From Tribonema minus (lineage: Eukaryota; Sar; Xanthophyceae; Tribonematales; Tribonemataceae), in NCBI GenBank assembly GCA_017506865.1, contig JAFCMP010000039.1:186001-250000 (forward strand): 64,000 nt of DNA, read 5' to 3'. Below, piece after piece: positions 22,329 to 31,514 of this stretch (position 1 is its first letter; every line of letters starts with the position of its first letter). Position numbers and translations under genes: made by a program. The notes under the pieces are model-generated. The model did not search any database, was not told the origin of the DNA, and was given only the letters and a program-made list of their open reading frames with translations.

Positions 22329-25265
22329 GTCGATCTCTTTTTTCACTTTTTGCACCCTGCCCAGTTCAGTGGAGTACACTCGGACACTTGGACAGTACAG
22401 GAGACATCTGGCGCTATCAGCTTCGAAATTCAGGCTCGTCTATATGATGCCACTTCATATGTTCATGGCGCCACTTCACATTCTGTTGCTGAAACTTTAA
22501 AGCTGGCAGCCTGCAAGCCTGCTACCCCCCTCTGCTTGGATGGTATCTCCGTATTGCTCATCCACACAATTTGAAGGCAGAATGGGTTTTGACGGCTTCT
22601 TCTTGATGCACGGTTGCTCAGAACGGCACTTGTGCCATGTAGCATGCTTCATGCTTTGTTGCGCCTTGCTCAATTGGCCGAGCACTCGTACATTGAGCGC
22701 GTTAGGGCTAGTCACATCATCATACTGCCAGTTGTGTGGCTGAGAGGTAAACGTGGTGCCGCTGCGTCTGCCCCCATCATGATTTCTGTAGAAGCCTGCG
22801 CTACGGGGCGCTAAGGGCGTGTGTGTGCCTAGTTTGCACATGGTCGTGCAAACCCGCCTGCACCTCAGGGCATGTTGGCATGCTGCTCGCAGCTGTGGCT
22901 GCATGGAAAACGCGGAGCGCGTTTGCAGTATTTGCTTCGCGCCTTCATCTTGCACTCATCAGGCTCCTCTGCCCGCAGCGCATGCCGCAGCATGTGCATT
23001 GTGTATGATTGATTGGGTATGACTGCCGCTGTTCATCTGACGATGGCATTCAGCCACAGGCACCTGGCCTGGCGCCACGCACGTACACACACATTCGCGC
23101 CTTACTTCAAACTCAGCTTGCAGTGCTGTGACGCGCCCAACTTTTGTTCTTTTTCTCGCGCTATGGCATTGCCTTGCCCGGGCCTTCAGAGGCAGCTGGA
23201 GCTCATTGACACCAACGTCACAAGCAGGGCGCATACCAAGGCAGGGGAGCCTTTGCACCTTTGACTGCTGCCACCAGCACTGCAGGTGAGGGTCATGAGT
23301 GTGGCATTGTCATGACCTGCGCCTGTTACAGTAGTGTTGCGGAGCCTTCGTGCTGCAGGGCGCTTACGGAGCAGCATCATCAGACGAGGGTACGACACTG
23401 TCTGCCTGTGCTTGCTACTTTCATTCGCAGGTTTTGATCATCTCATCACATATATGTGAACTATCGAGTGAGCTACTTGTCTTCGCCGCACTGCCGAGGG
23501 CACTATGCGTCGGTCAACTACAAAGGTGTGTTTTGGCTGTTGCATGCCGAAATACTTTGCCCGCTCATGGAAGTGTGGTTCTCATTGAGGACGTTTGCAG
23601 CACGCGGTTGGCTTTGAGATTGACTGCTCCTGGCCAGCAAATTGGCAGCACGTGTGATGCTCCCTGTTGCATCTGGTGGACACCAAGCCGCAGGCTGTAG
23701 TGTACAATCACTGAGCAGCCCATGATGCATTTTGTTTTGTGAGAACGTCATCGTTTTGTTCCCATGTGAACACCATGTGCACCACAAGTGACTGACTCGC
23801 TCTCCTCAGCAGCACGCATGAGGAGCAGCGCTCGTTGAGCGCATGCATTGGTGCTTGTGTGCGCATATGGGAAGTGGTGCCAGCCCCTCAGCTCACTGAC
23901 AGCTGCCCGTCTCATGCTGGCAGTGCATGATATCAGCTGTTGGAGCGCAGGCGCCAACGCTTATCGTGGTACCATGATGCTTTCAGCTGTGCTCAGGAGC
24001 GAGTGCCGCTGTAGCGCTCTGCCCTTCCGAAGTCCTGCGCATCTCTGCGCCGGCAAATACACGCACGCCATTATTTTTCATCGTTCCTGTAGACGGACAG
24101 AGTCATTGATTCAGGCACCATTTTATAGCACTCCAGCTCTGTGACGCAGTGCTAGCTGACCAAGACATCCTCACGGCCTCATCGACGATGACAGAACCCT
24201 CTGCTGATCAGGCTTTTGAGCGGTTGCTGAGCGCTCACACCGTGTGATGATGTATTGATGGTGTATTCGCCTTACTTCAGGTCAGCTTACTGTGACGCGC
24301 CTTTTTGTCGTGTTCTCCCAGGGAGTTAGTTGCCTGGGCCTTCAGAGGCAGCAACTTGAGCTCAAGAAGGCACACGCAGGGCACATACAAACGCTGCTCG
24401 GTCTTCAGGGCGTTTGCTGAGAACTTACCCCACACATGGCAGTTAGGTCTATTCGCCTTAGTTCAGCTTTCGCCTTACTTCAGCTTCAGCTCGCTGTGAC
24501 GCCCTTCTCCTGTCTCGCGCCAGGCATTGCCCGGGCCTTCAGAGGCAGCAGCTGGAGCTCAACAAGGTCACAAGCAGCTGGAGCGCAACAGGATCACAGG
24601 CAGGGCGCATACAAAGGCGGGGGGGCCTGCGCACGTCTGGCTGCCACCAGCAGGTGAGGAGCATGAGTGTGGCATCGTCATGACTTGCGCCATCCGGTCG
24701 TCTTGCAGAGGCGTGGTGCTGCAGCAGCATCACCATATACGTGAGGCTGAGTTTTGCTCACGCTCGCGTTTATCTAAATCAGCAAATTCTGAACATTTTT
24801 TACTTGTGTATTGCCAATGATTTGTTGTGCTGCACCTCACCCAGGGATCTGCATCGGTCAGTTGAATCACTGTTGTACGTGGCTGTGTATCATCACTCGG
24901 AGGTGTCGAGTCTGCGGAGGAGGCCAGAATGCTGCGGAAATTGCAGTGTGTACCACACAGCAGGGGTCGCACTGCACTGATCGAAGGTGCAACTGGCGAG
25001 CAGGCGCATCAGCAAGTCGGTGTCCTGCTGTAGTCGTGCTCTACCAACTTTGAAGCTGACCAACTCGACGTTCTGTTCTGTTCTTCGTGTGCGAGTCTCA
25101 CACCTGGAGTGGGCATCATGCAGTCTGCTGCTGGCAGAATCGCAGTAGCAGAGAGTCACAGGCCCTGGCGCTCTCCCTGCGGGGAAGTGACAATGGAACT
25201 GGTTGCGTTGCGGCTTTCGTCTCTCGGTACCTCACAATCCAAAAATCTTGGTCGAAAGCGCTACT
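22329..25265. other. gene-poor segment between the two tRNA-His genes, with a local duplication array
   Basis: No protein gene could be supported in about 2.9 kb. The main content is a repeated segment in three copies (23094-24745), described separately. Many short frames occur on both strands without splice-site or family support. Confidence 0.4.
23094..24745. repeat. three-copy locally duplicated segment
   Basis: Each copy starts with a CGCCTTACTTCA block, then a TGTGACGC block and GGGCCTTCAGAGGCAGC (at 23180, 24336 and 24533). Copies 1 and 3 continue through CAGGGCGCATAC, CTGCCACCAGCA, GTGAG and GAGTGTGGCAT; copy 2 is short. Homology between copies 1 and 3 also reappears further on (TGCATCGGTCAGTTGA at 24849 versus TGCGTCGGTCAACTAC at 23507), so the duplicated unit was longer than 500 bp and is now eroded. 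No element ends, polyA tail or open frame marks it as a transposon. Confidence 0.65.
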
Positions 25266-25338
25266 GCCACGATCGTCTAGTCGGTCAGGACACCTCGTTG
25301 TGGCCGAGGAAACACCAGTTCGATTCTGGTTCGGGGCA
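25266..25338 (+). tRNA. tRNA-His (GTG), second copy
   Basis: This is a 73-nt cloverleaf. The acceptor arms GCCACGA and TCGGGGC pair except A-G at position 4. The D arm and anticodon arm are nearly identical to the first copy (anticodon GTG), and the T stem ACCAG/CTGGT has loop TTCGATT. The T stem differs from copy 1 by paired changes that preserve base pairing, whereas the acceptor stems are largely different. The discriminator is A. A TTTT run follows at 25349-25352. Confidence 0.88.
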
Positions 25339-25379
25339 TTTCAATTTCTTTTCACTCCACCACCACCACTTCCGTTCTT

Positions 25380-25930
25380 TCTTTAGGAAAAAGAAATCGA
25401 TGCTGATTTTTTTATATAACAAATTTTGCAAGGCTCAAGGTAATATAAATAAATACAGCAGTAATACTGTAGTATGCGATAGTGAGGTCTCTGTGGCTGT
25501 CAAGATCACCTGACAGTTGAAGTAGAGCGCTCCTTTGGTAGCAAGAAAAAGCAAGTATTCTAACCATCCCTTGTCACCTAGAGCTCTACGATCTTTTGAT
25601 TCGTTTTCATTCAAACAACGAAGGTAGCACAAGACACAGACGGCTACAACGAAACCACCTGATATTGATGATAGTATCTACCTTTGCCCTGGTGATTTTA
25701 CTGCAGGACTATGGTCTCGGTTGCTTTGTGGCGTTCTGGGTTGCGTGTGTGCTGAGGGATCCTCATTGGAAAAACCTCGAAATACGAATGACCATCACCA
25801 GCATCTGCGGAGCTGGAATTATTTTTAAACCACAGTCACAACATCGATTTGATGCGCTGTGCCATGATGTATGCATCAAGACGGCAGGATAACCAACTTC
25901 AGCAGGAGCCCAGTGATTTATCTGTGGTGC
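25380..25930. other. AT-rich island downstream of the second tRNA-His
   Basis: Base composition shifts sharply to AT (for example TTTTTTTATATAAC and TAATATAAATAAATACAG) right after the tRNA. A plus frame at about 25596-25892 encodes a hydrophobic stretch (LILMIVSTFALVILLQ) but has no clear start or family. It could be an inserted foreign or mobile fragment; no terminal repeats were found. Confidence 0.4.
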
Positions 25931-26405
25931 ATGGTTGGAGCTGGTGCTGTCTAATGATCGCGTTGGCACACAAGAGGCATTTTTTTTTTGGTGGAGTTCG
26001 TGTGCAAGCAGCATCAACCACAGCTGGTATGCTGCCATGAATGCCTTGAGCGGGCTGGAAGACGTGCATGCAAAAAAGCAGTACACTGCTTCAGTGTTGT
26101 TGTTGCAGTACATAGATAGTCCCACTTTCAACCATGTATTTGCCTGCAGACTACTTGAAGGGTGGCATAGCGTGCTATGAACAGCAATGGTCCTGAAATG
26201 CTGCCAGAACCTCCTAGCATCTCAGAGAGCTCTAGATCACTCAAAACTTGCCCTGTGGGCGGCGCAACCATATTCGAGCCAACGTATATACATACCAACA
26301 AATGTATCGCTCGAATCAGAGCTGCGCACGTGGTTTGTTGCAGCAGTGTATACAACAAGTACATAACTTGAAGTAGGGCTGCTGCGTGGTGCATGCTGGT
26401 ACCTT

Positions 26406-26699
26406 ATGACACAACCTCAAGCCTATATTCAATTCACATCAGTTACGCAAATGACATCACTTCAAGGGGGTGGCGAATATGCGCGCCCAGGTGACATTTT
26501 GCTCACTCTGCTCAGATTTGAACCAAGTAATGGCAGTGTCACTGCACGCCAACTGGCACCAGAATTAGCACCAACAGTTCTCAATCAACTCAAACCGTGT
26601 TGCGAGCAAAGTAAGGGCCACAGCTCATGGCCCATAGCTCACGTGTGCTTCTGTTGGTCTTGGGCGGCTCGTTGCAGACCCCATCGGTGTCTGCTGTAA
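26406..26699 (+). CDS. uncertain 97-codon ORF
   Basis: The frame opens with ATG at 26406 and runs 97 codons. Its first 70 residues look protein-like (mixed composition, GEYARPGDILLTLLRFEPS) and the later part is low quality. No domain, signal peptide or neighbouring exon was recognised, and base use is close to the surrounding non-coding DNA. It may be a chance frame or a single exon. Confidence 0.2.
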   Translation: MTQPQAYIQFTSVTQMTSLQGGGEYARPGDILLTLLRFEPSNGSVTARQLAPELAPTVLNQLKPCCEQSKGHSSWPIAHVCFCWSWAARCRPHRCLL

Positions 26700-26929
26700 G
26701 GCTGCGGTCGAACTTGCCCGCACCAATCATCTGAGTGCCTGTCACTGCTGGCCATACAGGTGGCATAAGTCATTGTTTGCGTTCCCTGGATCCTTGGTGA
26801 TCACTCGATTGGTACCTACTGGAGCAGACTGAGTGACTTGAAGTTCACAGCCTCTGCTTCACCTTCCCTTCTTCTGTGCAGATGATAATGACACTTACAG
26901 GCGTTGTGAATCAGCGGGGGGCTCGGCTT

Positions 26930-27650
26930 TGACGTCACCATCAGGAACCTCGCCGATGGCTACGAGGGTTGGCACGCCGCGTGCCCGCCAAATCATGCAC
27001 AACCTCGGGATCCCGGCGCCAGATGCACAGCTGCCAGCGCTACATCAAACGCGGCCGATGCTGCGAGACCGACAGGCCCGACCCGCAAATGGCACTTAGG
27101 ATTGGATGTTCCTGCAGCTGGAGGTGGCTTCATCCTGCACCCTGCAGACTGCCGATCGTGCGGCTTCGCGTTCCCAGGACCATCATGCGCTGACCTTCTG
27201 CGCAGCGCCCTGCATGGGGTTCAACTACGACGGCACTGAAAACATTGTCAGCGCAGTCAGCGCCCTCAACCCGCCCCTCAGGCGACTGCGCAACTACACG
27301 TTGAGGGAGTTCACGAGACGTTAGAATATCACCATGAGCTCAATGGCGAATCATCACAGGCACGGGCGCTTCTTCGAAGGTGCTGATGTGGCACATCTGC
27401 AGAGCCGGCAGCACGGACTTCAAGGTCAACCTTGTGGTACCTCACTCAGCCACCGGCCTGAAGCAGATGGCGGAGTAGCTCGAGGGGCTCAGGCATCATC
27501 ACGGCCCTGGGGACACAGCTCAGCATGCCTTAATGACGGAGCTCTTCGACTTGTGTGCACCAGCAGCAGCAAAGCGCACTGCCGTTGATAACCTCGGCAA
27601 GGACGTGGCAGACCCACCAATGTGCGGCCACGGCAATGTGACAGATTGAG
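26930..27650 (+). pseudogene. degenerate coding-like stretch, family not recognised
   Basis: A GC-rich patch within AT-richer DNA keeps protein-like segments in different frames: DVTIRNLADGYEGWH, then PAAGGGFILHPADC, GFNYDGTENIVSAVSALNPP, and FKVNLVVPHSATGLKQMAE followed by HALMTELFDLCAPAAAKRTA. The segments lie in the same order on one strand, are interrupted several times, and are not separated by convincing introns. This fits a decayed intronless gene or retrocopy. I do not recognise the parent family. Confidence 0.4.
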
Positions 27651-28488
27651 TCTGTATGATTTTGCATGTCTTGTCGCAATGATATCAATCTTGGATCATC
27701 TCTTCCTGCTGCAAGCGAGAAGTTCAAAGTCGCATGTTGCAAAGTTGCATGTTGGGGGACTCTGCAAGCATATCATCAAGGATTAAAACGGGGCTGCAGC
27801 AGCGTTCACGGCAGATACAGTCTCAGCAATCTTCAACTTCAACCTGACTCCTCGGACCTCCGACCCCACCCGCATCCTCGGCGTGCTTCTGTATTCCTGG
27901 TGATGTATTAGGCACAGGACAAATGTCACAAAGTGGGATATAAACGCGTGTTTTGCCGGAAGCGATTGCAAGAACACGATTTGACAGCAGCACTCGCATC
28001 GCTCCAATTTGCATGACGTATGCTGTTTTGAGGTTGCTCCTGAGCTGCATCGGTCAAACCACAAACTTCACACATGATGCCAGCGTATTATGCATGATGC
28101 TACACAATGGCTGCAGCATCAGATGCTTTGCTTTCAAAAGCTCTACGGTAGATTGTACAGAGTCATACTGGCTTTTCACACGTGCCTTAACTTATATCCA
28201 CACAATCTCTGTCCGCCTATGGCTCCACTTTGACATTCCAATGGCACTGATGTCATCGTGTTGTGGCCAAACCACGGGTTGTTGATATGCGAGTGGCTGA
28301 AGGTTGCGATTGACCTTAAAATGACAACTTGTGGCTTCAGCCAAGCATGACCATGGAGCATGAGTGTCTCTTGAACGCCAAGCTCTGGTTGTTGCCCGCA
28401 GGGCGCATGCGATAAACAAGCTACTTTCATCTGAATCAGTTGCCTATTGTGCAGATAGATTTGCTCGCCATATGCACCTCTTTTAAAA

Positions 28489-28701
28489 ATGGAAAAAATG
28501 CTTGCATTCCTGCAGTCTTACATGGCGACACATGAAGTGCTTGAGGTCAAGGAACAAGATGCTGACATTGGCAGACTGCAACAAACCACTTCAAAGTACT
28601 CAATGCATACCAGCAATGAAGTGGAGTTGCAGCAGCAGCAGCAACACCAGCGGTGGAGTTGCCCTGCTCCAGCTCTCGACAAGGTGAAGGTGAAACGGTA
28701 A
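28489..28701 (+). CDS. uncertain 70-codon Gln-rich ORF overlapping a tandem duplication
   Basis: The ATG at 28489 follows an A-rich stretch. The first 40 residues (MEKMLAFLQSYMATHEVLE...) look helical and charged, followed by a Gln run from a CAG repeat. The last part reads into the first copy of the 121-bp repeat at 28643. No family is recognised; it could equally be non-coding 3' flank of the convergent aldo-keto reductase gene. Confidence 0.25.
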   Translation: MEKMLAFLQSYMATHEVLEVKEQDADIGRLQQTTSKYSMHTSNEVELQQQQQHQRWSCPAPALDKVKVKR

Positions 28702-28884
28702 ATGGAAGTTGCGTTTGCACATCATCAGTGCATAAATGCATATGCTCCGCTTGGATTTCTAGTAACACCAGCGGTGGAGTTGCCCTGCTCCAGCTCTCGA
28801 CAAGGTGAAGGTGAAACGGTAAATGGAAGTTGCGTTTGCACATCATCAGTGCATAAATGCATATGCTCCGCTTGGATTTCTAGT
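28643..28884. repeat. perfect two-copy tandem duplication, unit 121 bp
   Basis: Copy 1 is 28643-28763 and copy 2 is 28764-28884, with no differences seen. Copy 2 ends with TTTCTAGT, which contains the aldo-keto reductase stop codon (TAG on minus, 28882-28880). The unit therefore spans the last bases of that gene and its 3' flank. Identity points to a very recent duplication, or an assembly artefact. Confidence 0.9.
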
Positions 28885-31392
28885 CCGTCTGAAAGATGTT
28901 CTGCTGCGCCTGCACGCGGCACCGCCGCGCCGCGGCGTCGAGCTCCTCCACCTCCGCGGCCGACAGCCGCCAGCCCAGCGCGCCCGCCGCCTCGCGCGCC
29001 TGCGCCGCGCTCTTGACGCCCACTATCGGCACCGCGCCCTTGCACATGGTCCAGTTCACCGCGACCTGGCTGCACGTCTTGCGCCGCGCGTCCGCGACCG
29101 CCGCCAGCGTCCCCAGCAGCGGCGCGAGCTGCGGCAGCAAGCTTCGGAAGAGGAAGCCGCGCGGGCCGGGGGGCGGCGGCAGCGCCGCCGCCGCCCCGCC
29201 TGACCCCCCCGCCTTCCCCCCCATGCCGTACTTGCCCGTGAGCAGGCCGAGGCCGAGCGGCGAGTACGCGATGGGCGTGACGCCGAGCTCGCGCGCGGCG
29301 TCCACGAGCCCGCTCTCCAGCGGCAGCCTGCTGATGAGGGAGAACTGGACCTGGTTGGAGGCGAGCGGCGCGCCCGCGGCGGCAAGCGCGGCGTGCACGC
29401 GCCGCAGGCCGCGCGGGCCGTAGTTGGAGAGCCCTATCTCGCGCACGCGCCCCTCCGCGCGCAGCCCCGCCAGCGCGCGCAGGTACGCCGCCTGCGCATG
29501 CGCCGTCGCGGCGCGAGCGGAGGATAGCGTGAGCTGTTTGCTTGCGTGGACGTCGGGTCATGGTTCAGATGTGCAGACATTGCTGTCGCGCGTATGAAGA
29601 GTGCGGAAGGTCGAACACTGCCCCTCACTGCAGTTTGTGGCACCAGCTCACACACCGCAATCAGCTGCGGTGAGGCAGCCGTTTCACGGCCTGCCTACTT
29701 AGGGGACGCCAATGATGTGACGGGGATGGGGGTGGCAGGTGAACAGCAGAGCAGCAGAAAGGCCGACACTTGTTGATTACTGGTGGTGGGGGCAGTGCTT
29801 GTTGTGGCCGGCAAGTGAGAGACACTGAATGGTGTTTTGACAGATGGGGCTGTGGGGGTGACGCTCCACATAGGGCTCGAACTTACGAGCTAGGGCTTGG
29901 TGCCGCTACTATCAGCAGCAAGCTGGCAACAACAGCTATGCTAAAATCAGCAGTGGCAATGCCAGCTTTACCCATGCACAGCATGCATGTGCGAAGTCTA
30001 CAAAGCTCTAATGCTGCCAGGAACATACCTCCTGCCAGCCCAGCGACGGAGGCCAGTGCAGCTGTGCAACGTCAAGGACGGGCCGTTCTAACCGATCCAG
30101 CGTCTCCTGACACGCCTGCCGCATGGAGCCCTCACCAATGCGGAATGGATCTGCCGCACACACACACACAGACAGATGCAGAATACACGAATGCATCAGC
30201 CAATGCTGCACCCTGGGGCGGGTCTGCTGGACAACGAGCGCCTTCATGTGTTCAACAATGTATGGCAGCTTTAAGTAACACTATGTGCAGCTCATAGCGA
30301 TGGTCCCACATACTTGCAGCTCTGCTCGCTGATAATGACGCGCTACGGGTGCGTTGCTGTGTCAGTCAACAAGCGCTGCATAAGCGCGCGGCCAACCAGC
30401 ATATTTGCTGTTTGGTGTACATTATGTGAACATTCGTCTCAACCGAAGGCAAGTCTGCATCAAACCTCAGCTGCGAAGAACAGTGATTCGTCCCGCCGGC
30501 TCCTCAGCAAAGCACCTAGACAGCAACTGACTGATGTGCTGGTGACTTGCATGCAGCTATGTTCAACCAATGTGTGGTGTCACAACCGTATTTGTTTGCA
30601 CCTCAGCACATACAAGCAAGTCAACGACCCGCCAGCAGCCAGAACCGCTGGCGGCCAAAGAGCAAGACATGGTCAGCCTTTGCTTGGGGGTGCTGGTGCG
30701 TGGACTTGAGATTTGCTTGCAACATATGCTGAAAGCACTGCACAATGTTGCGATCTGACTTACATGGTGCAAATTTTGTTGCCACCCTGATGTCATCGCG
30801 TTTGGAGGCACCTGGGTACTCTCTGATGAACTTTCCAAGCAGCTTTTCGCTCTGTCCTGCTAGCTTGCCCGTCCCATAGCTGTCGGCCGTGTCGAACCAG
30901 TTGATGCCTGCGTCAATGCAAGTGTTGAATGCCGCTTGCAGCTGAGAAGCGAACGTGTAAGGCAGCAGGCGGATTACACGTGATCGAGAGGATTTCAATT
31001 TCCAGATCCAGCAGGCTCACCTCAGCATCCATGGCCGTGTCGTATTGATAGACGAATCTGAGGAGATGCAGAGAGTGATAGCAGCAGAAAGTGACAGCAG
31101 CACACATAGGGTCAGCACGCCTCATGTGTCAGTTGAAGTTGCAGGTGCATGTTTTTTTCATTGTCCTAATTACTCACCGGTTCCCCCAAGCCCAGCATCC
31201 GATGCCCATGGGAGAGACTGACAGGTCGCCTAAGCTCACGCGCTTTGTGCCAGCAGCTGCAGCTGCCCTGGGCTTTGCTTTGCCGAGTCCAAACAACGAC
31301 ATTTGCTGAACTGCAGGACGGGCGCCGAATGCTTGAGCTGTGCAGGCGCATGCTGCAAGCACTGCCGCCACCAGCAGCAGCGCTACATTCAT
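28880..31392 (-). CDS. plastid-targeted aldo-keto reductase
   Basis: Exons (minus): 31392-31178, 31057-31021, 30941-30764, 30150-30029, 29491-28880, giving 387 residues; all phases agree. Residues 1-21 are a signal peptide ([21 protein letters not shown]) followed by Phe22, the plastid bipartite-import signature of red-plastid algae. The mature part is an aldo-keto reductase (NAD(P)H-dependent carbonyl reduction, TIM barrel) with [10 protein letters not shown], the tetrad Asp101/Tyr106 (WFDTADSYG), Lys140 (VATKFAP) and His175 (QLHWP), [47 protein letters not shown] and the cofactor-binding [20 protein letters not shown]. It matches the plant/algal plastid AKR group. The substrate is unknown. 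It shares a 122-bp upstream region with the divergent plastid-targeted repeat protein. Confidence 0.92.
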
Positions 31393-31514
31393 GGCGCTCC
31401 GCGGTGAACACACAGGCACGAACACAATGTGATGACTTCACGTTTGTCAACCCCCGACGTGTCCCCCGCGGCATCTTGCACTTATCAAGAAGCACATAGA
31501 CATCACCAGGCGCC
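31393..31514. promoter_or_regulatory. divergent promoter between two plastid-targeted genes
   Basis: The 122 bp between the start codons at 31392 (minus) and 31515 (plus) must carry both promoters. It includes GTGATGACTTCACGTTTG, with TGACTTCACG resembling a bZIP-type site, and no clear TATA box. Both products carry plastid-import presequences, so shared control is a reasonable inference. Confidence 0.5.
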
